Positions 30,715 through 39,655 of a stretch of DNA of 64,000 nucleotides are shown here, piece after piece (positions within the stretch are counted from its first letter, which is position 1; each line of letters starts with the position of its first letter). A program made the position numbers and the translations under genes. A model generated the notes under the pieces. The model worked only from the letters and a program-made list of their open reading frames with translations, did no database searches and was not told the DNA's origin. Source of the DNA: Pantoea trifolii (GTDB lineage: Bacteria; Pseudomonadota; Gammaproteobacteria; Enterobacterales; Enterobacteriaceae). The DNA is taken from assembly GCF_024506435.1 (NCBI RefSeq), contig NZ_JANIET010000001.1, positions 2,790,001 through 2,854,000 of the forward strand. Reading direction: 5' to 3'.

Positions 30715-30913
30715 ATAGTTGTCTGAGCACAGCGTTTCTCGCCGCTTGTTTGGTAGCGGCGCGATTTATCGCGCATTAACTTGCGCAATGCTTGTCAGAT
30801 AAGGAGAAATTTCGATTTAAAGCTGGTACGGGCGCTGCCACAGCAGACGCGCCAGCGCCTCTGCTAATGTGCCCTTTTTAATAACGCGCAATGAAGGTTC
30901 GGAGCTGGTCGGG

Positions 30914-31099
30914 GCCACTTTTGGGCCGGCATTCCGCAGCGCTAGCGCTGAACGAAGCGAGGAAGCCAGGAGAGCCCGCAGGACGCGGGCGAAAGGCGGA
31001 GCCGGGACAAGGATGTCCCGTCTCCGCCGGTCCGTCAGGCAGACGAACGAAGTGAAGGAACCGCGCTAGCGGCGCGAGGACCGCCGGCCCAAAAGTGGC
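30914..31099. repeat. GC-rich palindromic element with 17-bp perfect inverted ends
   Basis: GCCACTTTTGGGCCGGC (30914-30930) and its exact complement (31083-31099) enclose 152 bp. Inside are a perfect palindrome CAGCGCTAGCGCTG (30938-30951) and a double hairpin: GGCGGAG / CTCCGCC around CGGGAC / GTCCCG. Outside the ends the similarity continues imperfectly for about 10 bp. Size and symmetry are those of a non-autonomous repeat (MITE- or RIP-like). No target duplication was identified. Confidence 0.75.
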
Positions 31100-31170
31100 A
31101 CCGGTCAGCGCCCTCATCACTGGCTTAACTAACATGTATTACGCAATAAATTGCGCCGCCACAAAAATGG

Positions 31171-31812
31171 CTAAAAAGCACGGCGGAAAGTCAGGTTAAA
31201 ACGGAAAGCGCCTGCCTGCGGATGAATACCGGGTTTGAGCGGCAAAATGCCGTGATAACGCAGGCGCGATGGCCCGCCCCAAACCACAATATCGCCATGT
31301 TCCAGCAGCACACGCTGGGTGGCATCGCCGCGTTCGAAACCACCGAACTGGAACACTGCAGGCAATCCTAATGAAACCGACACAATCGGCTGGCGCAGAT
31401 CCTTCTCATCTTTATCCTGATGCAGCGTCAGTTTTGCGCCGGGTTCGTAGCGGTTAATCAGGCAGGCATCAGGATTGAAACCGGCAAAACCCGCTTCGCG
31501 TGCGGTGTGCTGCGCCAGTTCGCGGAACAGCGCGGGCATCGGCGGCCAATGGTGTCCGCTGTTACTGTCCTGCTCGGTATATTGATAGCCGCGTGAATCT
31601 GTGGACCAGCCAAAATCGCCGCAGTTGGTCATCGCCACCGACATGCGATGGCCGCCGGGCGTGATGCGATGGGCAAAGGGATTTTTAGCGGCGATGTCGT
31701 GAATCGCCCCCAGCAGCATATCAGCCTGATCGCGGGCGCGACGCCGCAGAATCACCGCGCCATCCGCCAGCGGTTCCTGCCACGGCGCTTCGTCACTAAA
31801 TAAATCCAGCAT
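31171..31812 (-). CDS. alkB: AlkB Fe(II)/2-oxoglutarate-dependent DNA dealkylase
   Basis: Removes methyl groups from 1-methyladenine and 3-methylcytosine in DNA by oxidative demethylation. 213 residues (216 in E. coli). Iron ligands His131, Asp133 (HQDKDE) and His187 (RYHG), and the 2-oxoglutarate-binding arginines Arg204 and Arg210 (FRFNLTFRR), fall at the E. coli numbers. A perfect AGGAGG precedes the ATG. In E. coli it is co-transcribed with ada, which is absent here; instead apbE lies 11 nt upstream on the same strand. Adaptive-response control by an adjacent Ada is therefore not evident. Confidence 0.96.
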   Translation of the reverse strand: MLDLFSDEAPWQEPLADGAVILRRRARDQADMLLGAIHDIAAKNPFAHRITPGGHRMSVAMTNCGDFGWSTDSRGYQYTEQDSNSGHHWPPMPALFRELAQHTAREAGFAGFNPDACLINRYEPGAKLTLHQDKDEKDLRQPIVSVSLGLPAVFQFGGFERGDATQRVLLEHGDIVVWGGPSRLRYHGILPLKPGIHPQAGAFRFNLTFRRAF

Positions 31813-31823
31813 GTGCGCCTCCT

Positions 31824-32861
31824 TTATTGAGATGCCTGATCGATGAGGAAGGTTTTAAACTGCGGCGACATCCAGTGAGTAAAGCCGTCGCCCTGCTTGC
31901 TGATCAAATAAACCGCCAGATGCTCTTTTAACGCCAACGCTTTAGCACGTTCGCTGCCGAGCACCATCAAACCGGTATCCCAGCCATCCGCCTCCAGCGC
32001 AGTGGTAGCAATCACCGTCGCCGAAACCAGCTTGTGCTCAATCGGCCTTCCCGTGGTGGGATCGATGACGTGCGAAATGCGTTTGCCGTCCAGTTCATAA
32101 TAGTTGCGATAGCTGCCGGAAGTGCTGATGCCATGCCCTTGCAGATCAACGCGCGCTTCCACCGCGTTTTCGCGATCGGTGGGTTTCTGGATCGCCACGC
32201 GCCACGGCTGCTGATTGGCATTAGCGCCACGGCTCAATACCGCGCCACCCACCGAAACCAGATAATTGGTGATGCCTTGCTGCTCCATCAGGCGCGCCAG
32301 ATGATCGGTGGCATAACCTTCGCCCATGGTGGAGAGATCGACATACAAGCCAGGCAAATCTTTCTGCAGCCATTGGCCATCAACACCCTGAATGACGCGC
32401 AGATGCTGCAAACCGGTCAGCGCTTTAGCGGCGGCGATTTCCGCCTCGCTGGGCGTGTGCGCCGGTTGCTTCGTCGGGCCAAAACCCCACAGATTGACCA
32501 GCGGGCCCACGGTGATATCCATCGCACCCGATGTTTTATGCCCGATTCGCAGCGCTTCAGTGACGATGTCCGCCATGTCAGCACTTACCGGCTGCGGTGC
32601 GTTGCCTTGATACTGATTAAAGTGCGACAGCACCGAATCGCTTTTCCATGTCGAGAGTTCGCCGTCATCGCGATCAAGCTGTTGCTGGATCAGCTGCTGC
32701 AACGCCGCTTTACGCTGCGGATCAACGCCGGCGACGCTGACGCGCCACACGGTGCCCATGGTTTTGCCTTCCAGCACCAGCGCGGGTTGGCTGCTGTTTT
32801 TTTCGCAACCGCTGAGTCCTAATGCCAGTAGGCTAATTAGCAGAATGTTCTGAAAACGCAT
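31824..32861 (-). CDS. apbE: ApbE FAD:protein FMN transferase (lipoprotein)
   Basis: Attaches FMN covalently to threonine of periplasmic flavoproteins such as NqrB/C and RnfD/G. 345 residues from ATG at 32861, which has GAGGA upstream; a TTG three bases earlier is less likely. The lipobox LSGC places the modified cysteine at 19, so it is membrane-anchored on the periplasmic side. Motifs include MGTVWRVSV near the start, SGAMDITVGPLVNLWGFGP, and the Mg/flavin site ATTALEADGWDTGLMVLG. It lies between ompC and yojI as in E. coli. Probably an operon with alkB. Confidence 0.95.
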   Translation of the reverse strand: MRFQNILLISLLALGLSGCEKNSSQPALVLEGKTMGTVWRVSVAGVDPQRKAALQQLIQQQLDRDDGELSTWKSDSVLSHFNQYQGNAPQPVSADMADIVTEALRIGHKTSGAMDITVGPLVNLWGFGPTKQPAHTPSEAEIAAAKALTGLQHLRVIQGVDGQWLQKDLPGLYVDLSTMGEGYATDHLARLMEQQGITNYLVSVGGAVLSRGANANQQPWRVAIQKPTDRENAVEARVDLQGHGISTSGSYRNYYELDGKRISHVIDPTTGRPIEHKLVSATVIATTALEADGWDTGLMVLGSERAKALALKEHLAVYLISKQGDGFTHWMSPQFKTFLIDQASQ

Positions 32862-33002
32862 CAATTCCTCATCTGTAACGCATTACTACAGCCAATTACA
32901 AAGCATAACTCGCTTGTAAAGCAGTCTAAAGCTGCTTGATGTTCGATAAACGCTGACACAGGATAAGCGCTTCCTGCAACGTTATGCCTACAGGAGCATC
33001 AG

Positions 33003-33116
33003 ATGGTTTATATGATTGTCGCAATTACCGCCGCGCTATTTATTTATAGCAGCTTCAAATGTTGGCAGACTTACCGCCATCGCCTGATTCAGCACTATCC
33101 TGCACGCCGACGTTAA
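33003..33116 (+). CDS. Small membrane protein, 37 aa
   Basis: Short frame starting MVYMIVAITAALFIYSSF: one hydrophobic segment (about 2-18), then a basic tail (KCWQTYRHRLIQHY, PARRR). A consensus AGGAG lies 7 nt before the ATG, which is the main support. Topology by positive-inside rule would put the C-terminus in the cytoplasm. Not recognised as a named family. Other small single-helix proteins of enterobacteria look similar. Confidence 0.5.
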   Translation: MVYMIVAITAALFIYSSFKCWQTYRHRLIQHYPARRR

Positions 33117-33263
33117 ATTATTGCACCAGAAAATCACCCTTCTGCACCGCTTCAGCGCTGGCGCAGTGTAGCAAAGTCGCTGCAAGGCGCGTGGCGCTGA
33201 GAGCGGTGCGCTGGCATGAATGCTGCATTGTTGAAGATGAGTTGAACTTCAGCGAGGTGCAGA

Positions 33264-33422
33264 ATGGAAAATACTAAAACACAAAACAGTAAATGGCAGC
33301 ACTGGCTTAGCTTCTCCGCCTTCACGCTGGCGGGTGTCGCGATGGAAGGCAGCCTGACCGCCATCACCAACCCGCCGCCGCAACCGGCGCCAAAAGCCAA
33401 AAAATGGCGCGGTATGCAATAA
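33264..33422 (+). CDS. Small hypothetical protein, 52 aa
   Basis: Starts MENTKTQNSKWQHWLSFSAF. A weak amphipathic or hydrophobic stretch (WLSFSAFTLAGVAM, about 14-27) is followed by a proline-rich segment (NPPPQPAP) and a basic end (KAKKWRGMQ). GCGAGG lies before the ATG. The 3' end abuts the convergent DUF1348 gene (3 bp apart). No family is recognised; coding status rests on the ribosome site and residue composition. Confidence 0.45.
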   Translation: MENTKTQNSKWQHWLSFSAFTLAGVAMEGSLTAITNPPPQPAPKAKKWRGMQ

Positions 33423-33425
33423 ACG

Positions 33426-33881
33426 CTATAACCCCAACTCACTCAGGCCCGGATGATCGTCCGGGCGCGTGCCAGCTGGCCAGTGAAAAAGACGCTGGTC
33501 GGCGCGGATCGGCAGATCGTTGATGCAGGCGAATCGCTGAATCATCAAACCATCGGCGCCAAAGTGCCAGTTCTCATTGCCATAGCTGCGGAACCAGTTA
33601 CCGCTGTCATCATGCCATTCATAGGCAAAGCGCACCGCCAGCTTATCTTCATGCCACGCCCATAACTCTTTGATCAGTCGATAATCCAACTCTTTTATCC
33701 ACTTACGTTGCAGGAAAGTCACGACTTCTGCGCGTCCATTGACGAATTCACTGCGATTGCGCCAGCGCGTATCTTCGCTGTACACCCGCGAAACACGCTG
33801 CGCATCGCAGCTATTCCAGGCATCTTCCGCCATGCGGACTTTCTGTAACGCGGTTTGTTGATTGAACGGTGGCACCAGCAT
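33426..33881 (-). CDS. DUF1348 family protein (SnoaL/NTF2-like fold)
   Basis: 151 residues from ATG at 33881, which has AGGAG upstream; the longer frame to 33944 would cross the operator palindromes. Sequence motifs of DUF1348 are clear: [50 protein letters not shown] and [21 protein letters not shown]. The family has a cone-shaped NTF2-like fold; the biochemical role is unknown. It is divergent from a TetR-type gene with two operator-like palindromes between them, so it is probably the regulated target. Confidence 0.88.
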   Translation of the reverse strand: MLVPPFNQQTALQKVRMAEDAWNSCDAQRVSRVYSEDTRWRNRSEFVNGRAEVVTFLQRKWIKELDYRLIKELWAWHEDKLAVRFAYEWHDDSGNWFRSYGNENWHFGADGLMIQRFACINDLPIRADQRLFHWPAGTRPDDHPGLSELGL

Positions 33882-33899
33882 GTTAATTCTCCTGATTAT

Positions 33900-33917
33900 G
33901 TAGACAGATCTGTCTAC
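33900..33917. promoter_or_regulatory. TetR-type operator palindrome 1
   Basis: Perfect 18-bp palindrome GTAGACAGATCTGTCTAC between the divergent DUF1348 and tetR genes. A second copy lies 37 bp away centre to centre. Confidence 0.8.
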
Positions 33918-33936
33918 TTGATTCATCCTGCCGTAT

Positions 33937-33954
33937 GTAGACAATTCTGTCTAC
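33937..33954. promoter_or_regulatory. TetR-type operator palindrome 2
   Basis: GTAGACA and TGTCTAC arms as in palindrome 1, with AATT in the centre instead of a fully symmetric core. It lies 20 bp before the tetR start, suiting autorepression. Confidence 0.8.
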
Positions 33955-33974
33955 ATGCAAACACAGGAATTTTT

Positions 33975-34538
33975 ATGCTTGAGCCTCTGATCTTTGATGC
34001 CACCGCCTCCGCGCGCGATCGTATCTTGCTGTGCGCGCAGCAGCTGTTTTACCAACAAGGCATTCGCGCCACCGGTGTGGATAAGGTGATTGCGCAAGCG
34101 GGCGTGACCAAAGTGACTTTCTATCGTCACTTTCCGGCGAAGAATGCGCTGGTGCTGGCGTTTTTACAGCAGCGCCATCAGCGCTGGATGCTGGCGTTTC
34201 GCCAGGCGCTAAATCAGCACGCGGCATTGATCGATGCGCTGCCCGCGGCTTTACTGAGCTGGTTCAGGGATGACGATTATCGTGGCTGTGCGTTTATCAA
34301 TACCGCTGCGGAGCTGGGCGACACGTTAGCGGAAGCCAGCGAACTGATTCGTCAACATAAGCGTGAGATGGCGCAGGCGATCAGCGACAAGTTGATGCCC
34401 GATCAGCAGGTCAAAACGGCGCAGATTGTGTTACTGGTTGAGGGTGCGATTGTGCAGGTACAGATTGGCGAGGAGTCGGAACGGGTGGTCGAGGTGCTGC
34501 GTGCCGCGCTGGATGCGCTGCTGAAAACGGGAGCGTGA
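33975..34538 (+). CDS. TetR/AcrR family transcriptional regulator
   Basis: 187 residues from ATG at 33975, preceded by ACAGGA. The N-terminal helix-turn-helix (about 12-58) reads RDRILLCAQQLFYQQGIRA, then TGVDKVIAQAGVTKVTFYRHF, then the TetR-typical FPAKNALVLAFL. The C-terminal ligand domain holds FRDDDYRGCAFINTAAEL, a pattern common in regulators of electrophile or solvent response genes. It is divergent from the DUF1348 gene, with twin palindromes between the starts that are its likely binding sites. Inducer unknown. Confidence 0.9.
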   Translation: MLEPLIFDATASARDRILLCAQQLFYQQGIRATGVDKVIAQAGVTKVTFYRHFPAKNALVLAFLQQRHQRWMLAFRQALNQHAALIDALPAALLSWFRDDDYRGCAFINTAAELGDTLAEASELIRQHKREMAQAISDKLMPDQQVKTAQIVLLVEGAIVQVQIGEESERVVEVLRAALDALLKTGA

Positions 34539-34554
34539 CCGGCAAGTCACGCTC
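34531..34554. terminator. Hairpin between convergent tetR and ompC
   Basis: Perfect 9-bp stem GAGCGTGAC / GTCACGCTC with a 6-nt loop overlapping the tetR stop codon, 9 bp from the ompC stop. There is no T-run, so termination may need Rho or the hairpin may protect 3' ends. Confidence 0.45.
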
Positions 34555-34562
34555 CATCACCC

Positions 34563-35687
34563 TTAGAACTGGTAAACCAAGCCCAGTGCTACGACGTCAT
34601 CGGTATTGATACCGGCTGCGTCGGTGAAGTTGTTGTCGTCCAGCAGGTTGATCTGGTAATCAACGTAGGTCGACATGTTTTTGTTGAAGTAGTAAGTTGC
34701 GCCTACATCAATGTATTTCTTCAGGTTCTGGCTGCCGTAACCTTCGATGTCAGAGCCGCGAGAAGAGACAAACGCCAGAGATGGACGCAGGCCGAAGTCG
34801 AACTGGTACTGTGCCACCAATTCCCAGTTATCCGCTTTGTTGGCGTAACCGTAAACGGTGCCGCTATCGCTGGCGCCGAAACGCGTTGCGTTGTATGAAC
34901 GGCTGTACATTGCGGCCAGGTAAACGTTGTTAGCGTCATACTTCAGCGCGCCGCTGTAAGCTTCGGCTTTATCACCGCGACCCAGGATGTTGGCGGTACG
35001 TGGATTGTTACCGTTCTGGTTATTGGTACGGTCAGACTGGAACATCGCTGCACCAATACCGAAACCTGAACCCAGATCGTAAGTGGTGCTCAGACCGTAG
35101 CCGTCACCGTTCTCGCCCAACACATCACGACCAGAGCCAGTAGATTCGGTTGGGTTATCGTTTTTGCCTTGATACTGAACCGCGAAGTTCCAGCCATCCA
35201 CTAAACCGAAGAAGTTGGTATTACGATAGGTTGCGAGGCCGTTGCTGCGCTGGAACAGGAAGTTGTCCGCGCCGTAGGTATCGCCACCGAACTCTGGCAG
35301 AACGTCAGTCCATGCGCCGAGATCGTACATTACGCCGTAGTTACGGCCGTAATCGAATGAACCTGCATCACCAAATTTCAGACCAGCAAAACCAACACGC
35401 GTATAGCTGTTCGCGGTGCCTTCGCTCTCTGCGGTGTTCAGTGCAGCCTGGTATTCCCACTGGCCGTAACCGGTCAGCTGATCGGTCACCTGAGTTTCAC
35501 CTTTGAAGCCAAAACGCAGGTAAGACTGGTCACCGTCTGAGCCAGAGTTATCAGAGAAATAATGCAGACCATCCACTTTGCCGTAAAGGTCTAATTTGTT
35601 GCCATCTTTGTTGTAAATTTCAGCTGCGCTTGCTGATCCTGCAACCAGCAATGCAGGAATCATCAGGGAGAGAACGCGAAGTTTCAT
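34563..35687 (-). CDS. ompC: Outer-membrane porin OmpC
   Basis: Trimeric 16-strand general porin. 374 residues with a 21-residue signal peptide ending GSASA, then [19 protein letters not shown]. The constriction loop L3 is recognisable ([20 protein letters not shown]), and the C-terminus ends in the Phe required by BamA (VALGLVYQF). Extracellular loops are variable relative to E. coli. GAGGGT precedes the ATG. The micF RNA is divergent upstream, as in E. coli, which supports OmpC rather than OmpF. OmpR sites are expected in the 320-bp upstream region. Confidence 0.94.
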   Translation of the reverse strand: MKLRVLSLMIPALLVAGSASAAEIYNKDGNKLDLYGKVDGLHYFSDNSGSDGDQSYLRFGFKGETQVTDQLTGYGQWEYQAALNTAESEGTANSYTRVGFAGLKFGDAGSFDYGRNYGVMYDLGAWTDVLPEFGGDTYGADNFLFQRSNGLATYRNTNFFGLVDGWNFAVQYQGKNDNPTESTGSGRDVLGENGDGYGLSTTYDLGSGFGIGAAMFQSDRTNNQNGNNPRTANILGRGDKAEAYSGALKYDANNVYLAAMYSRSYNATRFGASDSGTVYGYANKADNWELVAQYQFDFGLRPSLAFVSSRGSDIEGYGSQNLKKYIDVGATYYFNKNMSTYVDYQINLLDDNNFTDAAGINTDDVVALGLVYQF

Positions 35688-36008
35688 TTTATTACCCTCT
35701 ATAATGTGCCTTTATTTTTGCCACTGCGAGCTGAACGATTAAAAAATCAGCCGGCAAGCCATTGTTATTTTATGTTGGGCAATAATCTATCACGAAAATG
35801 CTACTAAATTTCCAAAACTGTTTCATTCTATTAAATAGTTATTTCAGGATGTAAATATCGGGGAACTAATAACCAGCACAGATAGGTAAAAAATATAGCA
35901 CTTTTTGACAACATATAATTTAATCGTTTAAAAACATAAAATTACATGAGTTACAATTCCGCACTGAATGACAAAACTTTAACCCATCCAGAGCATACAA
36001 TTATCCCC
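35688..36008. promoter_or_regulatory. ompC-micF divergent control region
   Basis: About 320 AT-rich bp between ompC and micF, without coding potential. It must contain both promoters and by homology OmpR sites. For micF, a TACAAT -10 at 35996-36001 lies 7 bp before the predicted start; its -35 is poor, as expected for an activator-dependent promoter. Confidence 0.65.
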
Positions 36009-36102
36009 GCTATCATCATTTATTTCATTATTACCTTCATTCACCCCGAATGATTTGATTTACCCTAATTTCCCGCCGGGCTAGATTGCCCGGCATTTTT
36101 TT
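36009..36102 (+). ncRNA. micF: MicF antisense RNA
   Basis: Trans-acting Hfq-dependent RNA that represses ompF translation. The 5' end GCTATCATCATT is identical to E. coli MicF, and the ompF-pairing region follows (TTATTTCATTATTACC, then TCATTCA). The 3' end is a terminator: GCCGGGC / GCCCGGC stem with loop TAGATT and a T7 tail. About 94 nt (93 in E. coli) and divergent from ompC. The first 16 nt and the terminator are the conserved parts; the middle has drifted. Confidence 0.9.
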
Positions 36103-36284
36103 GCCCGAAATTCAGATATCACCCTATATTGCGTAAAGTTAATTATGCGAGTTAAATTAACCACAACCATCGCTATGCATTATTTGCTGCTTTCCGCACA
36201 TTTTGTTCAATTCATAGTCTTAAAATGGCAATGTTAATTTCGGAGCGTAACAAAGATCGCTGCGATAATAATCGGTGCAGATTA

Positions 36285-37454
36285 TCAACGCTCGCGCAGT
36301 GATTCCTGCGCTTTATTCAGCGGCTTAAGTAAATATTCCATGACGGTTTTCTGACCGGTTTTAATTTCAACATTGGCCACCATGCCGGGCATGATGGCGA
36401 ATTTGCGTCCGCTTTTATTGGTCAGCTCGGCTTTTTGCGTGCGTACATAGACGCGATAGTAAAATTCGTCGTGCCGCACGTCGTCCTGCAACGTATCGGG
36501 CGAGACGGTTTCGACTTCACCGCGCAGATCGCCATAGATGGAAGCGTCGTAAGCGGTGATCTTCACTACCGCAGGCAAACCTGGCCGAATATAGCCGATA
36601 TCGCGCGGATTGATGCGCGTCTCAATCAGTAGCTGATCCTCCAGCGGCACAATCTCCATCAGCTTGCCACCCGGCTCCAGCACGCCGCCCACGGTGGTGA
36701 CGCGTACATCTTTCACAATGCCGCGCACCGGCGAAGTCAGCGTGGTGCGCGTCAGCAGATCCTGTTTGCCCGCCGCCACCTGCAATTGCGCATCCAGCTC
36801 ACCGTTGTTCTTCACCTGCTCTTCGTGAGCGCGCACATAATAATCGTTGCGTGCTTCGTCGATTTTGCCGCGCAGATCGCTCACCTGACGACGCAGACGA
36901 ATCACGTCCACCTTGCCCGCCGCGCCGCGCAGCATCAGCGGTTCCGTCACGTTAAGTTCTGCCTGCACCAGCGCGAGGGATTGCTGCAAATTACCGATGG
37001 TCTCGATAAAGTTCTGCCGCCGCGCCTGGTAAAGCTGCGTTTCACGCGTCACCAGATCGGGATGTTGCAGGATATCGGCACTGAATTTCAGCGGCGTGTC
37101 GCTGAGCTCGGCCTGTAAACGTTCAGAGGAAGCTCTCAGCGTGCGCACCCGCGCAATCGCTTCACCAAAGTTGGTTTGAAAGCGCGTGGGATCGAGCGTT
37201 GCCAGCACCTCGCCGCGCCGCACGATAATGCCTTCGTGCACATTGAGCTGTTTGACGATGCCGCCATCAAGGCTATCGATGATCTGCGCGCGGCTGGAAG
37301 GCGTGACTTTGCCGATGCCCACCGTCACTTCATCCAGCACCGCAAAGTACGCCCATAGCAGAAACAGCAGCAGCGCTACCACGCACAGCCAGATGATGGC
37401 CGAGGTGCGACGTTCACGCCGCGCCAGATCTTTATCCAACAGCACCACGCTCAT
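36285..37454 (-). CDS. Type I secretion membrane-fusion protein (HlyD/LapC family)
   Basis: Periplasmic adaptor linking the inner-membrane ABC exporter to a TolC-like channel. 389 residues. One membrane helix at about 18-40 (AIIWLCVVALLLFLLWAYF) precedes the lipoyl half-motif VGIGKVTPSSRAQIIDSLDGGIV. A long coiled coil spans about 90-230, followed by the second lipoyl half (TLTSPVRGIVKDV) and a beta-barrel domain. It ends with the HlyD signature GMVANVEIKTGQKTVMEYLLKPL. Its ATG overlaps the end of the ABC gene by 4 bp (ATGA), so both are translationally coupled. No outer-membrane partner gene is adjacent. Confidence 0.92.
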   Translation of the reverse strand: MSVVLLDKDLARRERRTSAIIWLCVVALLLFLLWAYFAVLDEVTVGIGKVTPSSRAQIIDSLDGGIVKQLNVHEGIIVRRGEVLATLDPTRFQTNFGEAIARVRTLRASSERLQAELSDTPLKFSADILQHPDLVTRETQLYQARRQNFIETIGNLQQSLALVQAELNVTEPLMLRGAAGKVDVIRLRRQVSDLRGKIDEARNDYYVRAHEEQVKNNGELDAQLQVAAGKQDLLTRTTLTSPVRGIVKDVRVTTVGGVLEPGGKLMEIVPLEDQLLIETRINPRDIGYIRPGLPAVVKITAYDASIYGDLRGEVETVSPDTLQDDVRHDEFYYRVYVRTQKAELTNKSGRKFAIMPGMVANVEIKTGQKTVMEYLLKPLNKAQESLRER

Positions 37455-39583
37455 GCCGCATCTCCTTTTTTACTGGCGGCATGACGCAGAATCTCGTCGC
37501 GCGCGCCATCAGCCACAATACGGCCGTTATCCATCACGATAATGCGATCAACCATGCATAGCAGCGCGGGACGATGCGTGACCAGCACCAGCGTGCGCCC
37601 GGTTACCCATTGCGCCAGCTGACGAATCACCTGCGCTTCCAGCTGTTCATCCATCGCCGCCGTCGGTTCATCCAGCAAAACCACCTGCGGCTGGCGCAGA
37701 ATCAGCCGGCTGAGCAGCACCATTTGCCGCTGGCCGCCGGACAAGCCGCGTCCGCCTTCATGAATAATGCGATCGAGGCTGGCAGCGTCCTGCTGCACCA
37801 GCGCAAGCGCGCCGCTGATGCGCAACGCCTGTAGCATCTCCTGCTCGCTGGCGTGCGGATTGCCGAGCAGCAGGTTCTGGCGCAGCGTGCCGAAAAACAG
37901 CCGTGCATCCTGCGACAGCCAGCCAAGCTGACGCCGCAGATCGACCGGATCGATGCAGGTGAGATCGACGCCGTCCACCAGCACTTTGCCCTGACTGGCG
38001 CGCGCCTGACCGGCCAGCATCTTCAGCAGCGTCGATTTACCCGCGCCGACTTTACCGAGGATCGCCACACGTTCGCCGGGCGTAATCTGCAGCTGCGGAA
38101 TGTTGAGCACGCTATTTCCGCTCTCCTCTTCGTAGTGGTAATGCACGTTTTGCAGTTGATAGCTGCCGGTCAGCACCGGACAGTGCGCCAGCGTGGCGTG
38201 ATCGGGTTGGTCGAGCGGCTTTTTCAGCAGCTCATCCAGCCCTTTCATTGCCGATTTAGCATGCTGCCAGCGCGAGAACACCATGGTGAGCTGCATCAGC
38301 GGCGCGATGGTGCGTGACGAGAGCAAGCTGCATGCCACTAGCGTGCCGGTGGTGATCTGATTGTCGAGCACCAGATAGACACCGACCACCAACATGCCGG
38401 CATAGGTGAGCTGCTGCACGCTGGCGGACCAACCGGTGAGGCGCGCGCCCCACAAACGTTGCTGATTGCTGATGGCCGCGCTGACTTCGTGCGTTTGCTC
38501 CCATTGCCGCTGAAAATAGGGTTCCGCTTGCAGCGCTTTGATGTCTTCGACACCTTCAAGGGTTTCCACCAGCACCGCCTGGCGCAGCGCGCTTTCACGC
38601 AACCCTTCCTGCGCCAGCCGCGCCATTGGGATCTGAACCAGCAAACCGGGAATGACAATCAGCGGAATAGCCAGTAACGGAATCAGCACCAGCCAGCCGC
38701 CAATCGACGCCATGATCAGCAGAAACAGCAGCACAAACGGCAGGTCGGCGGCGGTATTCACCGTGGTGGAAGTCAGCAGTTCACGTACCTGATCAATTTC
38801 ACGCAGTTGGGCAATAAAGGAGCCGGTGGAACGCGGACGCGCCTCGTTGCGGATAGTCATCGCCCGCGCGAACAGCATGGCGGATATTTTCAGGTCGATG
38901 CGTTTGCCCATCAGATCGGAAACCTGGGTGCGCATCAGGCGAATCAGATACTCGATCGCCGCCGCCAGCACCACACCGGCAAACAGCACCCACAACGTCG
39001 GCTGCGACTGCGCCGGAATCACCCGATCGTACACCTGCATGGAAAACAAAATGCCCGCCAGCGCCAGCACGTTACCGACCAGCGAGGCCAGGCAGATCTC
39101 CGCGATGCGCCGCTTCATGCCACGAAAGTTATGCCAGAACCAGTGCGGCTGATACGGCTGCACAAACTGGTCGATGCGCGCATCGCGCGCCCGTGCCGCC
39201 ACGCCAATCACGCCAACCTGCATGTCAGCCTGCAGTAACAAATCCTGCAGCTGACCTGCGCGCACCACATCGCCACTTTCGCTCAGCCAGTAACGCACGC
39301 CACCGTTGCGATCCACCTCTTCTATCAACGCCACGCTGCCGTTTTCCAGCAGCAGCAATACCGGCACAATTTCCTGCCGCCAGCGCAGTTTGCTATGCGG
39401 CACCAGCATGAAATGCAGGCCTAACAGCCCGGCTAAACGTTCTAGTTGTTGCGTGGGTGCCAGATGTTGAAACCAGCGCATCTGCTGACGCAGCGTGCTG
39501 GCGTCTGCGGGTTTACCGAAGCGTGCCGCCACGCGCAGCATCGCCGCGATGCCGCTGTCGCTGTTGAAGGCTTGTACAGTCAT
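37451..39583 (-). CDS. Type I secretion ABC exporter (LapB-like, C39-like domain)
   Basis: Inner-membrane exporter for a large surface protein. 710 residues. The N-terminal ~130 residues are a C39 peptidase-like domain in which the catalytic Cys is replaced (DSGIAAML where peptidases have CG), so it recognises but does not cut its substrate. Six membrane helices span about 160-430. The ATPase domain has Walker A GKVGAGKST, signature LSGGQRQM and Walker B VVLLDEPTAAMD. This domain order matches LapB-type exporters of Bap/LapA-like adhesins. The probable substrate gene lies 72 bp upstream on the same strand. Confidence 0.92.
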   Translation of the reverse strand: MTVQAFNSDSGIAAMLRVAARFGKPADASTLRQQMRWFQHLAPTQQLERLAGLLGLHFMLVPHSKLRWRQEIVPVLLLLENGSVALIEEVDRNGGVRYWLSESGDVVRAGQLQDLLLQADMQVGVIGVAARARDARIDQFVQPYQPHWFWHNFRGMKRRIAEICLASLVGNVLALAGILFSMQVYDRVIPAQSQPTLWVLFAGVVLAAAIEYLIRLMRTQVSDLMGKRIDLKISAMLFARAMTIRNEARPRSTGSFIAQLREIDQVRELLTSTTVNTAADLPFVLLFLLIMASIGGWLVLIPLLAIPLIVIPGLLVQIPMARLAQEGLRESALRQAVLVETLEGVEDIKALQAEPYFQRQWEQTHEVSAAISNQQRLWGARLTGWSASVQQLTYAGMLVVGVYLVLDNQITTGTLVACSLLSSRTIAPLMQLTMVFSRWQHAKSAMKGLDELLKKPLDQPDHATLAHCPVLTGSYQLQNVHYHYEEESGNSVLNIPQLQITPGERVAILGKVGAGKSTLLKMLAGQARASQGKVLVDGVDLTCIDPVDLRRQLGWLSQDARLFFGTLRQNLLLGNPHASEQEMLQALRISGALALVQQDAASLDRIIHEGGRGLSGGQRQMVLLSRLILRQPQVVLLDEPTAAMDEQLEAQVIRQLAQWVTGRTLVLVTHRPALLCMVDRIIVMDNGRIVADGARDEILRHAASKKGDAA

Positions 39584-39655
39584 CCCTGTTGTCCCGTGAG
39601 AAATGATAGTGGGCTGGCAACCGCTAGCCGAGGTCGCTAGCGGCTGATGTGCGGA

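Larger units (their letters stand above)
30641..31170. other. Intergenic region between yojI and alkB
   Basis: About 530 bp. It holds the yojI promoter region with a Fur-like box and, between 30914 and 31099, a GC-rich palindromic element annotated separately. E. coli has no such insert here. Open frames on both strands across the element are by-products of its inverted structure, with no homology I know. Confidence 0.6.

Noticed and set aside
30869..31135. Open frames on both strands across the palindromic element
   Set aside because: They follow from the GC-rich inverted structure and have low-complexity Arg/Ala/Gly composition.
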